From: Erythrobacter sp.
GTDB taxonomy: Bacteria > Pseudomonadota > Alphaproteobacteria > Sphingomonadales > Sphingomonadaceae
Direction of reading: 5' to 3'
Assembly: GCF_024305245.1 (NCBI RefSeq)
Contig: NZ_JAMWYX010000001.1
Location: forward strand, 186,001-250,000
DNA: 64,000 nt
The notes under the pieces were generated by a model. That model did not search any database. It saw only the letters and a list, made by a program, of their open reading frames with translations, and had not been told where the DNA came from. Made by a program: the position numbers and the translations under genes. The stretch's first letter is position 1. Each line of letters opens with the position of its first letter. Below, piece after piece: positions 1-12,677 of the stretch.

Positions 1-108
1 TCGACTGAAATGTCGCTTCGCGGAATGAGTTATTTTTCCGGCGATGCGCGCACTTTACCCAATTATAAGAAAAAACTCGTTGAGAGTATAACAAATGGTA
101 AAAAATAG
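1..108 (+). pseudogene. 3' tail of a broken STAND-type NTPase frame (upstream fragment)
   Basis: Frame 1 is open from the window edge to a TAG at 106-108 and encodes 35 residues ending NYKKKLVESITNGKK. The stop follows a run of six A (100-105). In frame 3, starting right at that run (base 102), the codons encode a hydrophobic strand ending in LLDNVD, which looks like a Walker B motif, and then run without interruption into the next gene. Adding one A to the run would fuse the two frames into one protein. I infer that this is the part of the ATPase domain just before Walker B and that the gene is frame-broken here, by mutation, slippage or a sequence error. The beginning of the gene lies outside the window. 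Confidence 0.55.
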
Positions 109-140
109 AAGACAAGTCAATTATTATATTATTAGATAAT

Positions 141-1826
141 GTGGATCTCGAGAGAGATCGAAAGATGATTTCTGAACTCGGTAAAATTGAATGCGTATCC
201 CGTATTATTGCTGTTTGTGCCAATAGAGGGCTTACGCCAGCAAGTGGGATTGTGTTGCAAGAGATTGGCCTCCAGTTCGAACAATTGTACCTTTGGACAC
301 TGTCGCGCGCTCAGATTAGGGAGTTGACAGAATCGTTTTTTGACACAGACGATTTTGAGATGACTTCACTAGTCACTCAAAAGGTGTATGATGATCTGCT
401 GGGTCTGTGCATACCTTTGACTCCTAATAACGTCATTATGTACATGAAAATACTTTTCGTTGATGGGAATTTTATTCCTATAAACCGAGTTGATATTCTT
501 CAGAAATTTTTGATGGACTCATTGAGAAGGCCGAGCGATAGTTTTACGGGTTCCTTCAATTATAGAAATAAAATCGATATTATTGCGGAATTTTCTAAGC
601 TATTACTTCGAGAAGAAAGGGGGTACTTCACACAAAAGGACTGGCTTAATTTTTGTGATGAGTTCAAAGCGAGGACACTTTTAGGTTTTAATTCCAACTC
701 TATTTTAGATGAAATTCTAGAAGCCCGCATATTTGCGAGATCAGGAGAGCGTATCTTTTTCAGGTATGGATTTTTCTATTCTTTCGCCCTTGGATCTGCC
801 TTGAATAGCGATCAAGGGGCACTTGATGAATTTCTCCAAGATCGTAACTACACTAGCGTCTCTGATGTGCTTGATGTTGTGACTGCACTAAATCCAAATA
901 GCGACCGAATAATCGATGCGTTAGGTAGTGATCTTGTCCGGGCACTTCAAGAGTTTCAGGAGCAAGTAGTAAAAGAAAATTTTGACCCTTTGTTGGATGC
1001 TCTTTGGGCGTCAAATGATAAAGAAGATGAGCAGACATGGCAGCCTATTGCGAAAGCAATTTCCGAGGGGCCCGAAAAGCCCGAGAAGATTGATAGCCTC
1101 AAGTCATCTTATTTGGCAGAGGCTCGGACCGCTGATCAAGAAGTAACAATAAAAAAGTTCCACGAAATTGAATACAATTTGGTTATAATTAAAAAAAATC
1201 TTGTCGAGGTTTTGAAGAATGTCAACGACGTTGATCGTGATAAGAAGGTGTCTGCTTATGAGAGCCTTCTAAAAGCTGAGCTTTGTTCTTTCCAAGTTGG
1301 AACGGTATTTGCACCCGAGTTGGCTCAAAGTAGGTTTTATCGTTGGGGTGCCATAGCCTTCCTCGACTTTAACAAGGCTGCAAAGGATTTAAATCCCGTG
1401 TCGGCTGAAGCCATCTCGAATGTCGTTGTTTCGCTGTCGCGTTCCGTTGCGATAAAGAGCCGTCAAGATCTTGCATTTCAGAAGCTCGGAGGAATTTTTG
1501 CTGACCGAGCACTAAGGACTGTTTCAGTAGGTTATCTGGAGGTTTTGAATTTTTACCACCTGATAGGCGGCAGAGCTGAGGGATGGGAGAAAGCGGCAGA
1601 GCACCTGCTTGAGAAGGCAAGTCCGGGGAGTCTGTACCTTTTGATAATGTTACGGGGAATATTGGATGAACTTAAGCATGACGTGGTCAGGATAGGCGAC
1701 CGCTCAAAACTTAAGCGCCTCGTAGCTTATACACGGGCAAAGCGTATGTACGTCGTTTCAAAGCCAAGTGATCAGCAGATCGCGAATTTTATTCAAAAAA
1801 TGAGCAAGGAAGAGTTGATAGCGTAG
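141..1826 (+). CDS. STAND/NACHT-like NTPase, C-terminal part, AT-rich, possible defence gene
   Basis: The product from the first available start (GTG) is 561 residues. The frame is open back to base 102, and the 13 codons before the GTG encode a Walker-B-like strand ending LLDNVD, so the GTG is probably not the original start. Features resembling the second half of STAND/NACHT ATPases are an LSRAQIRELTESFF segment at residues 54-67, an IPLTPNNV winged-helix-like segment at 91-98 followed by FIPINR at 111-116, and FFRYGFFYSFAL at 206-217, which recalls the conserved aromatic patch after the winged helix. The remaining ~340 residues are predicted helical and I do not recognise them. No Walker A is in view. 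Codon use is AT-rich, unlike every other gene here, which suggests horizontal transfer. Such NTPases often serve in antiphage defence, but that role is inference. Confidence 0.6.
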   Translation: MDLERDRKMISELGKIECVSRIIAVCANRGLTPASGIVLQEIGLQFEQLYLWTLSRAQIRELTESFFDTDDFEMTSLVTQKVYDDLLGLCIPLTPNNVIMYMKILFVDGNFIPINRVDILQKFLMDSLRRPSDSFTGSFNYRNKIDIIAEFSKLLLREERGYFTQKDWLNFCDEFKARTLLGFNSNSILDEILEARIFARSGERIFFRYGFFYSFALGSALNSDQGALDEFLQDRNYTSVSDVLDVVTALNPNSDRIIDALGSDLVRALQEFQEQVVKENFDPLLDALWASNDKEDEQTWQPIAKAISEGPEKPEKIDSLKSSYLAEARTADQEVTIKKFHEIEYNLVIIKKNLVEVLKNVNDVDRDKKVSAYESLLKAELCSFQVGTVFAPELAQSRFYRWGAIAFLDFNKAAKDLNPVSAEAISNVVVSLSRSVAIKSRQDLAFQKLGGIFADRALRTVSVGYLEVLNFYHLIGGRAEGWEKAAEHLLEKASPGSLYLLIMLRGILDELKHDVVRIGDRSKLKRLVAYTRAKRMYVVSKPSDQQIANFIQKMSKEELIA

Positions 1827-1885
1827 CGGCTTAATCGGCATCCAGCAGGTGGTTACCCTCTCCGTTCCGGGGAGAATCGCCGTCT

Positions 1886-2737
1886 TCAAGGATCAAACCC
1901 CTCATCCTTCAACGTCCACTCCGTCTTCGGCGGCTCCGGCTCCGGCGACACGTACGGCCCCGGCGGTGTTGACCAGGGGCCGTCGCTCAGCGGCGTGATA
2001 TTCACCAGCGCCCGCGCGGCCTCGCTGGCGGCCTGTGCGTCGAGATCGCGCTCGCGCAAAGCCACGAACCGCGTCCATGCCTCGCGGGTTTCTTCGGATA
2101 GCTTGGCCCACTGCGCGGCCTGCTTGGCCTCGATCCGGCGGCGCATTGCGGTGATCTTGCGGTCGATGCTGGCCTGCACCTCGGCGCAGGAGACATTGCT
2201 TTGCTGCGCCTCCCATTCCTCGCGCCATTGTTTCTTCAGCCGCTCGACCTGCATCGCGCCGACCGCGTTCAGGCCCCCCATGCCGGAAACGCGCCGGCCA
2301 TCCGCGAACCGCTCGGGCGCGCGGTTGCGCAGCATGAACATCAGCAGCCGGTCATTATAGCGCGTGCGGGTGCCGATCAGCGCGCCATAGGAATAGAGCG
2401 GCTCCTCCACGCCATTGAGCGCGCGGTCCATCGCCACGTCCTCGATCCGCTGCACGCCGAAGTCGAGCGCGCGTTGCCATGCGGCGCGGAACTCGTCGGC
2501 TCCGGGCTGGCGGCGCAGGTGGTAGGCGCCGGCCTGGCTCATGTCGGCGGTCTTGCACGCGGCCGCGACCGATCCGGTATCGGCGAGCGCTTCGATGAAG
2601 GTGCGCTGGCGTTGGGGCGTCCAGCCGTCGTGGCGTTCGCATTGGCGCGGGACGGGGGTGAAGGCGAGCAGCTCTCCTTGCGCGACAATATCGCGGACGG
2701 GGAGGCGGGCGGTGCGGGGGTCTGATCGTCGGGTCAT
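1886..2737 (-). CDS. Phage terminase-small-subunit-like HTH protein
   Basis: The 283-residue protein has a helix-turn-helix-like N-terminal half. GWTPQRQRTFIEALADTGSV at residues 38-57 is followed by AACKTADMS, a pattern seen in terminase small subunits and related DNA-binding proteins. Next come a conserved-looking YNDRLLMFMLRNRAPERFA segment, a charged coiled-coil-like stretch (about residues 165-240) rich in R, E, K and A, and a proline-rich tail. No large terminase, portal or integrase gene lies beside it, so it is an orphan. It is GC-rich like the host chromosome, unlike the AT-rich gene upstream. It may be a domesticated phage gene that now acts as a DNA-binding protein; the biological role is unknown. 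Confidence 0.6.
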   Translation of the reverse strand: MTRRSDPRTARLPVRDIVAQGELLAFTPVPRQCERHDGWTPQRQRTFIEALADTGSVAAACKTADMSQAGAYHLRRQPGADEFRAAWQRALDFGVQRIEDVAMDRALNGVEEPLYSYGALIGTRTRYNDRLLMFMLRNRAPERFADGRRVSGMGGLNAVGAMQVERLKKQWREEWEAQQSNVSCAEVQASIDRKITAMRRRIEAKQAAQWAKLSEETREAWTRFVALRERDLDAQAASEAARALVNITPLSDGPWSTPPGPYVSPEPEPPKTEWTLKDEGFDP

Positions 2738-2844
2738 AAGGAGATTTGGATCACAAAACCGCCGAGTAGGAAAATGTGGGCGGGGAGGGGCAGGCGGTGC
2801 GCCTTCACTTGGCGTTCAGCGCAGGCATCGTTATAGAGCGGGCC

Positions 2845-3639
2845 ATGGCCACCATGTTCCACACCCGTATCGCGCGCGCAGCCCTGCTCGGCGCGACCCT
2901 TGCCACCGTGTCGGCCTGCGCCGGCAGCACCGAGGGCGCGGATGTCGCCTACGTCGCGCGCGATGTCGAATCGCTCTATGGCGAAGCGCAGCGGCGGCTC
3001 GATAACGGCAACACGCTGGTCGCCGCCGCGCTGTTCGACGAGGTGGAGCGCCAGCACCCCTATTCGCCCTGGGCCCGCCGCGCGCAGCTGATGAGCGCGT
3101 TCAGCTATTATATCGCGCGCGATTACAACAAGGCGATCCAGAACGCGCAGCGGTTCCTGTCGATCCACCCGGGCAACAAGGATGCGCCTTACGCCTATTA
3201 CCTGATCGCGCTCAGCTATTACGAGCAGATCAGCGATGTGAACCGCGACCAGAAGATCACCGAGCAGGCGCAAACCGCGCTGCGCGAGGTCAACCGGCGC
3301 TTTCCGCAGACCGAATATGCTGCCGATGCGCGGCTGAAGCTCGATCTGGTGGCCGATCACCTTGCGGGCAAGGAGATGGAGATCGGGCGCCATTACCAGC
3401 GCATGGGCCTGTGGCTCGCCGCCGACATGCGGTTCCGCAACGTGATCGAGAAGTTCGACACCACCAGCCACACGGCCGAGGCATTGTACCGCCTCACCGA
3501 AAGCAGCATCGCGCTGGGCATTCCGGAAGAGGCGGTGAAGTATGCCTCGGTGCTGGGCGCGAACTACCCCGGCAACGAGTGGTACGAAAAGGCGTTCAAG
3601 CTGGTGAACAAGCACGCAGGCGGCGTCACGGCGTCCTAG
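2845..3639 (+). CDS. bamD: Outer membrane assembly lipoprotein BamD
   Basis: BamD is the essential lipoprotein of the BAM complex that inserts beta-barrel proteins into the outer membrane, working with BamA on the periplasmic side. The protein starts MATMFHTR, has a hydrophobic signal segment and a lipobox VSAC, then TPR-like repeats such as AALFDEVERQHPYSPWARRAQLM and a second repeat with AIQNAQRFLSIHPGN, typical of YfiO/BamD. Length from this ATG is 264 residues, normal for the family. The open frame extends 69 bases upstream, but those residues do not belong to the signal peptide; ATG at 2854 is an alternative start. The 3' end overlaps the convergent flippase gene by 14 bases. Confidence 0.9.
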   Translation: MATMFHTRIARAALLGATLATVSACAGSTEGADVAYVARDVESLYGEAQRRLDNGNTLVAAALFDEVERQHPYSPWARRAQLMSAFSYYIARDYNKAIQNAQRFLSIHPGNKDAPYAYYLIALSYYEQISDVNRDQKITEQAQTALREVNRRFPQTEYAADARLKLDLVADHLAGKEMEIGRHYQRMGLWLAADMRFRNVIEKFDTTSHTAEALYRLTESSIALGIPEEAVKYASVLGANYPGNEWYEKAFKLVNKHAGGVTAS

Positions 3640-5146
3640 CCTTCGCGCGTTCGAGCAGAGAACGCCGCGTCCGGTTCAGGAACGCGAGGCTCGCACGTTC
3701 GGCCCCGTCGGGCCTCCCTGCGCCGAGCCATATGAGCGTGAGGAAAGCGGGATAGAGGATCGCGCCCAAGCCAACGGCGAGGCCCACCTTCAGGAACGGC
3801 TCGTCCAGCATCGGCGACACGGCGGCGCGGCTCATGATCGCAAGAATGGCCGCGCTCATCGCGCCCGCAGCGACCAACGGGCGCCACACCACCGACAATT
3901 GCGTCGCTACCGAGATCCCGGTGATGATGGCGACCAGACGGACGTTGAGGCCGATGTTGATCAGGCTCGACAGCGCGCGCCCGGCGACCATCCCCATCAG
4001 CGCGCCGATATCGGTCGCCATGCCCGCGAGCAGGCCCGCAAAGACGATCGGGATGCGGATCATGAACACCCGCATATCCCGTTTGAACACCTCTTTCGTG
4101 CGGTTGAGCGCCATCGCCAGCGGTTGCGAGCTTTCGCTCACTTGCAGCGCGCTCAGGATGACAAGCACCTGAATCACCGGAACGGCCGGCAGCCACGCGC
4201 TGCCCATGGCCAGTTCAACCAGCGAGCGTGCCACCAACGCAAATCCGAAACCGACCGGCATCGCCAGCAGGCACACGAGACCCTGCGCATTCAGATAGGC
4301 GGTGCGCAGGCGATGCAAGTCGTCCTGCATTCTTGAAAACGCCGGGAAGAACAGCGTTCGGATCGGCCCCAGCCCTTCCTTGACCGGCAGATAGGCGATG
4401 CGATTGCCGACCGAATATTGGCCCACCGCGCTGGTCGGAACGAACAGCCCCAGCAAAACCGGGTCGAGCCGCCAGTTCGCCGTCTGGATGCCATTGCTCA
4501 AGGTCAGCCAGAACGAAAACGACAGCAGGTCGCGGTATCCCCTGAACGAGAACCGCGGGCGATAGGGCCGGATCGCATAGGACACAATCACCCGCGCCAG
4601 CTGTGCGGCAAGGCTGCCCAGCACCAGCGCCCAGAACGAACGGAAAAGATAGGCAAGCGTGATCGCAACGGCGAAACCGACGAATTTTGACGCTACGTTC
4701 AGCGCGAATTCCTGCCAGAATATCAGCTTGCGCGTGAAGGTCACCAGCATCGGGTTTTCCAGCCCGCCGATGACCGTTGCCCCGGCCAGCACGAAGAACA
4801 GGTCGATCAGCCGGGCGTCGCCGTAAATCCTTGCAAACACAAACCCCAACGCGGCCATTACTGCTGCCAGCAGCACCGCTCGTATAAGGTTCAAGGTCCA
4901 GGCCGTGTGATAGTGATGGGCTTGCGGTTTGCGGTGCTGGATCAGCGCATGCGCGAGTGAAAGCTCGGTGATGGCGGCAACCATCGCAAAGATGGATTCG
5001 GCCAAGGCCACCAGACCGAAATCTTCCGGCACCAGCAGGCGCGCAAGTACAAGGGTGCTTATCAGCCCCAGACCGTTGACCAGCAGCCGCGACGATCCGA
5101 TCCAGGCTGCGCCCTTCGATAGCGAGCCTCGTGCGCTTCCGGTCAT
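3626..5146 (-). CDS. Polysaccharide flippase (Wzx/MviN-like transporter)
   Basis: A 506-residue polytopic membrane protein of the oligosaccharide flippase (MOP exporter) superfamily. The N-terminus has the family pattern SLSKGAAWIGSSRLLVNGLG followed by LARLLVPEDFGLVALA, typical of polysaccharide biosynthesis proteins of the RfbX/WzxC group. About 12-14 hydrophobic segments are visible, as expected for flipping undecaprenyl-linked sugar units across the inner membrane. The divergently transcribed neighbour is a sulfotransferase, which suggests a role in making or decorating a surface polysaccharide. Its substrate cannot be read from sequence. The last bases overlap the end of bamD on the other strand. 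Confidence 0.85.
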   Translation of the reverse strand: MTGSARGSLSKGAAWIGSSRLLVNGLGLISTLVLARLLVPEDFGLVALAESIFAMVAAITELSLAHALIQHRKPQAHHYHTAWTLNLIRAVLLAAVMAALGFVFARIYGDARLIDLFFVLAGATVIGGLENPMLVTFTRKLIFWQEFALNVASKFVGFAVAITLAYLFRSFWALVLGSLAAQLARVIVSYAIRPYRPRFSFRGYRDLLSFSFWLTLSNGIQTANWRLDPVLLGLFVPTSAVGQYSVGNRIAYLPVKEGLGPIRTLFFPAFSRMQDDLHRLRTAYLNAQGLVCLLAMPVGFGFALVARSLVELAMGSAWLPAVPVIQVLVILSALQVSESSQPLAMALNRTKEVFKRDMRVFMIRIPIVFAGLLAGMATDIGALMGMVAGRALSSLINIGLNVRLVAIITGISVATQLSVVWRPLVAAGAMSAAILAIMSRAAVSPMLDEPFLKVGLAVGLGAILYPAFLTLIWLGAGRPDGAERASLAFLNRTRRSLLERAKARTP

Positions 5147-5250
5147 GGCAGCGTCCCGATCATGGGCGGGAAGTGCACCAAACAGGACGGCTGGCGGCGG
5201 CGATGTCCGAGATTAGGGACTTGGCGCGCTGCAGCCCTGATGTGCGGCGC

Positions 5251-6126
5251 ATGAAACCGGACTTCATTATCGCAGGCGCGCCGAAATGCGCTACGACCGC
5301 CCTGTTCGATTACCTGGCGCAGCACCCGCAGGTTTTCGCCAGCAATCCTAAGGAACCGCATTACTTCGCGTCGGCCGCGCTGGGCCATCCTGTCATGCAG
5401 GGCGATTATTCGCTGGAAGACTATCAGAACCTGTTTGCCGGTCGGGCTCCGGGGCAGCTCGCCGGGGAAGGCTCCACGCACTACCTTCACCACGCGGCCG
5501 CGGTTGCACCGCTGATGGCCGCACAGGTTCCGAACGTGAAGCTGATTTTCTGTCTGCGTGAGCCGGTTGCGCGGGCCTATTCCCATTTCCTGTTCCGCTA
5601 CAGCGTGGCCGGGCCATACACGCTTGGCGGAATGGGGCAGGTGCGCAACTTCACCGACTTCGCGCAAGATGCCGAGGTGTTCCGGATGGGCGATTATGCC
5701 GCCCAGCTCGAAATTTTCTACCGGCATTTCGACCCGTCGCAGATTCACCTCGTCTTTTTCGACGACATGGCGCGCGATCTGACCTTCTGTCTGCAGGGAA
5801 TCTGCCGTTTTCTCGGGATCGATCCGGAACACGCATTCGATCTGACGAAGCGGTCCAACGAAACGGTCTATCCGCGAATGCCGGATGTGATGCCGCTGGC
5901 GGATCGGTTCGCCACGCGGGCCTATCGGCGGCTGACGATCCCCCAGCGGCGCAAGCTGCTTGGCTTGCGAAGATCGCTGATGTTCGGGCGCGGCGCGCCG
6001 AAACCCGGAATGACGCAAGCGGAAGGGAATTTCGTGCAATCCTTGTATCGCGATTCCGTTAAGCAGCTGGAGGTTCTTACCAACCGTGATCTGGCCTCTT
6101 GGCAAAGAGCGCGGCAAAAGCCTTAA
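5251..6126 (+). CDS. PAPS-dependent sulfotransferase
   Basis: The protein begins KPDFIIAGAPKCATTALFDYL, which contains the 5'-phosphosulfate binding loop (APKCATTAL) of sulfotransferases near the N-terminus. A second family motif, LREPVARAYSHFLF, matches the 3'-phosphate binding region for PAPS. Length from this ATG is 291 residues, normal for the Sulfotransfer_1/3 families. It would transfer sulfate from PAPS to a sugar or lipid hydroxyl; given the divergent flippase gene, a cell-surface glycan is a reasonable guess. Starts at 5203 (MSEIRDLA) and 5131 are in frame, but the conserved part begins right after 5251 and no start has a strong ribosome site, so the start is uncertain by up to 40 residues. 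Confidence 0.82.
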   Translation: MKPDFIIAGAPKCATTALFDYLAQHPQVFASNPKEPHYFASAALGHPVMQGDYSLEDYQNLFAGRAPGQLAGEGSTHYLHHAAAVAPLMAAQVPNVKLIFCLREPVARAYSHFLFRYSVAGPYTLGGMGQVRNFTDFAQDAEVFRMGDYAAQLEIFYRHFDPSQIHLVFFDDMARDLTFCLQGICRFLGIDPEHAFDLTKRSNETVYPRMPDVMPLADRFATRAYRRLTIPQRRKLLGLRRSLMFGRGAPKPGMTQAEGNFVQSLYRDSVKQLEVLTNRDLASWQRARQKP

Positions 6127-6273
6127 CCTGCGTTTCTCTGACTGGCGGATGGTAGCGCGCGGGGGCACGGAAGTCTTCGGCTCTGCAAGGGGGCGGATGA
6201 CCGTGAATTCGGGGATTGCCCGATGCTTCCCACGTGACGCGCCCGCCCGCCTGCGCTATCCGTTGCGGCACCC

Positions 6274-10096
<3,823 letters not shown>

Positions 10097-10097
<1 letters not shown>

Positions 10098-10597
10098 TGG
10101 ACCTGCTCCATGAACTTGCGCCCCAATCCCTGCGCATCGCCGCACTGCTTCGCGCTCGGGGCGAGAAAGTGGCGGTCGCCGATGGCGCCACCGGCGGCCT
10201 GATCGCGGCCAGCCTGCTGACCGTGCCCGGCGCGCTCGATTTCTTCGTCGGCGGCGGGGTGGTCTATTCCTTCCGTGCGCGTGACGTGCTGTTCGATGTG
10301 CCGCGTGATGCCTACAAGGGAATGCGCGGGGCGACCGAGGACTACGCGCTTCTTCAGGCCCGCGCGATTGCTGCCAATTTCGGCGCGGATTGGGGGCTGG
10401 CCGAAAGCGGCTCGGTCGGCGGGTCGTCGCATCCGAGCGGCGCGCCCGCCGGGCGCAGCGTTGCCGCAGTGGTCGGCCCGCCGGGCGAACATATCCGGCT
10501 GCTCGAAACCGGCAGCGAGGTCCGCATCGCCAACATGGGCGCCTTCACCCGCAACGCGCTGCAAGCTTTCGAGGATGCGCTGCTCGCCGCGTCTTAG
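10097..10597 (+). CDS. CinA C-terminal domain (PncC-like) protein, altered active site
   Basis: The 166-residue protein is colinear with the CinA C-terminal/PncC family, which deamidates nicotinamide mononucleotide. The start MDLLHELAPQSLRIAALLRARG and ATGGLIAASLLTVPGALDFFVGGGVVYSFRAR match the family fold. However, where active enzymes carry AESCTGG this protein reads ADGATGG, so the catalytic serine is replaced, and the later SGIAGP loop reads SGSVGG. It may be inactive as an amidase or use a different chemistry. The ATG overlaps the ligA stop (TGATG). Family membership is well supported; activity is doubtful. Confidence 0.75.
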
Positions 10598-10606
10598 AGA
10601 AAGCGC

Positions 10607-11278
10607 CTAATCGTTGGGCATCAGATAGATCTCGCGCACGGCCGATGTCGCGGGCTGTTCCAGTGCGAACAACACCGCATTGGCAACATCCCCGGGCTGG
10701 ATCTTGCCGGACTGGGGCGTATCAAAAAACGGCGTGTCGACCATACCCGGCGCTATCACCGTCGCGCGTCCGCCCCATTCGCGCATTTCTTCGGCCAGGT
10801 TTTCGCCGAAGCCGTGGACGAACCACTTGGTCGCCGAATAGACCGATCCCTTCATGTGGTCGCGCCCGGCCTTCGATCCGGTGACGACGAAATGCCCCTT
10901 GGTCTTCTTGAGGTGCGGCATCGCGGCATGCGCGGTGTAGAGCACGGCGAGGATGTTGAGGTGGATCATCGCGTGCCATTCCTCAGGGTCGCCCTGTTCG
11001 ATCCCCGCTTTCGACACGCCCTTGCCGGCATTGGCGAACACCGCTTCGAGGCCGCCGAAATGGTCGGCAGCCTTGTCGATCGCGGCGGCGGCCTGTTCGC
11101 GGTCGGTCACATCGCAGGGGAGCGCCAGTGCGGCATCGCCGATGTCGCGCGCCAGGGCTTCCAGTTTGTCGGCCGAACGGGCGAGCAGCGCCACGTTCCA
11201 GCCCTTTGCGGCGGCTGCACGGGCCGTGGCAGCGCCAATCCCGGAGGATGCGCCGGTGATGAGAAGAGTGCGGGCCAT
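10607..11278 (-). CDS. Short-chain dehydrogenase/reductase (SDR)
   Basis: A classical SDR oxidoreductase of 223 residues. The NAD(P) binding motif TGASSGIG lies at residues 8-15, the structural motif reads FANAGKG (a variant of NNAG), and the catalytic YSATK lies in GSVYSATKWFVHGF. The absence of an acidic residue straight after the second strand (LLARSADKL) suggests NADP preference. The substrate cannot be deduced. It converges with the CinA-like gene, leaving nine bases between the two stops. Its upstream region (11279-11519) is shared with the divergent histidine kinase gene. Confidence 0.88.
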   Translation of the reverse strand: MARTLLITGASSGIGAATARAAAAKGWNVALLARSADKLEALARDIGDAALALPCDVTDREQAAAAIDKAADHFGGLEAVFANAGKGVSKAGIEQGDPEEWHAMIHLNILAVLYTAHAAMPHLKKTKGHFVVTGSKAGRDHMKGSVYSATKWFVHGFGENLAEEMREWGGRATVIAPGMVDTPFFDTPQSGKIQPGDVANAVLFALEQPATSAVREIYLMPND

Positions 11279-11519
11279 GAATGTCTCCTGCGTTGATGTG
11301 TGTCCCCACCCTATGAAGCGAGCGGGACGCGGCAGTGTTCCGACAAATATCGTCGCCTGCTTCTGCCGGGCCCCGCTTATCCGATGCGTGCCGGTGTCAA
11401 AGCCTTGCCTGAGCGCGACATGAGTGACACGGGCGGCTTCGCCTTGGCTCCCGGACGCGCTAACGTCCGGTCAGCAGACGGCTTGATGATACGGCTATCG
11501 GACATGGGAGCGTTGAACA

Positions 11520-12677
11520 TTGTTTGAAAACAAGTCCCAATCCGCAGGAGAGCAGCCGAGTCGGTGTTCGTGCGCGCTGCCTTCTGATCTGAAAGACGCC
11601 CCGGACTACAGAAAAATGTACGAGCGGGTATCCAAAATGGCTTCCATCGGAGTCTGGGAATACGACCTTTTGCGGCACGAATTGAGCTGGTCCGACGCTG
11701 TCTACGATTTGTTTGAAGTACCCCGCGGCCAGCCCATCACCCGCTGTGCTGCCGTCCGATTTTACAGTGACGATTCCCGCATCGAGATGGAGGCCTTGCG
11801 GGCGCAGGCAATCGAAACCGGCGGTAGCTTCGGCATCGATATCAAGGTCACGACCGCACTGGGCACCCAGCGATGGATCAATTTGACGGCAGACGTCGAG
11901 CAGGAAAACGGCATCTCAGTCCGGATTTTTGGCACCAAGCAAGACATTACTGAACGAAAAAGGGCGCAGGAGCAGGTCAAGCATCTGCAGTCCGAGCGGA
12001 CCCACACGGCCAGCCGGGCCGCGATGGGCAGCATAGCTGCGACACTGGCTCATGAACTCAATCAGCCGCTCGCTTCGATAGTCAATTATGCGACGGGGAC
12101 GGCCGAGTATCTGAAATCGGTGCAGATTCCGGCCCCGGCGGCGATCGGATTGCGAGAAATCGAGGTGAACGCTCTACGCGCAGGCGAAGTCATGCGCCGG
12201 ATGCGGAGAATGATCGAGAAAGGTCGCGGCAATTCCGAGCCGTTCGACCTGACGACAGTTCTGAAAGACGCGGTCATCGTGGCTTGCCCGCCTTCTGCCA
12301 AGGTTTCGTTCAAGCTGCAGTTCGCACATTCGGGAACCGTGGCAGCGGACCGCGTCCAGGTGATGCAGGTCGCGGTCAATATCATCCGCAATGCGAGTGA
12401 AGCCGTGGAAGGCTCCCGCGATCAGGAGATTTCCATTGAAACTCATGAGGATGGAGATTTTATCATTGTGACGATCGCGGACACCGGACCGGGGCTGCCA
12501 GCGGATCTCAACCTGTTCGAACCGGTGGACTCGGCCAAGGCCGGTGGCATGGGGATCGGTCTTTCGATCTGCAGGACAATCGTCGAAGGCAACGGCGGAA
12601 AGATTTGGGCTTCGAGCGAAGCCTCCGGTGCACAATTCTGCTTCAAGCTGCCTAAGCTCGACAGCTCGCCGGACTAG
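11520..12677 (+). CDS. PAS-domain sensor histidine kinase, orphan
   Basis: A soluble two-component sensor of 385 residues without obvious membrane segments. A PAS domain spans about residues 35-148 (MASIGVWEYDLLRHELSWSD ... DITERKRAQEQ), followed by a HisKA dimerisation helix with the phosphorylated His in ATLAHELNQPLASI (His178). An HATPase domain carries the N box NIIRNASEAVEG, G1 DTGPGLP and G2 GMGIGLSICRTIVEGNGG. The architecture resembles FixL/DctB-type kinases. The start is TTG with a GGGAG Shine-Dalgarno nine bases upstream; ATG codons at 11616 and 11637 are alternatives. No response regulator gene is nearby, so its partner is unknown. Confidence 0.87.
   Translation: MFENKSQSAGEQPSRCSCALPSDLKDAPDYRKMYERVSKMASIGVWEYDLLRHELSWSDAVYDLFEVPRGQPITRCAAVRFYSDDSRIEMEALRAQAIETGGSFGIDIKVTTALGTQRWINLTADVEQENGISVRIFGTKQDITERKRAQEQVKHLQSERTHTASRAAMGSIAATLAHELNQPLASIVNYATGTAEYLKSVQIPAPAAIGLREIEVNALRAGEVMRRMRRMIEKGRGNSEPFDLTTVLKDAVIVACPPSAKVSFKLQFAHSGTVAADRVQVMQVAVNIIRNASEAVEGSRDQEISIETHEDGDFIIVTIADTGPGLPADLNLFEPVDSAKAGGMGIGLSICRTIVEGNGGKIWASSEASGAQFCFKLPKLDSSPD

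Noticed and set aside
95..110. Programmed -1 ribosomal frameshift at the A6 run
   Set aside because: The heptamer there is T AAA AAA, so the P-site tRNA would mispair at the first base after slipping. A missing A (mutation or sequencing error) or polymerase slippage is a simpler explanation, though not proven.
11279..11519. Small gene (75 codons, GTG start) in the gap before the histidine kinase
   Set aside because: No ribosome site, no motif, and it ends inside the kinase start; the gap more likely holds divergent promoters.
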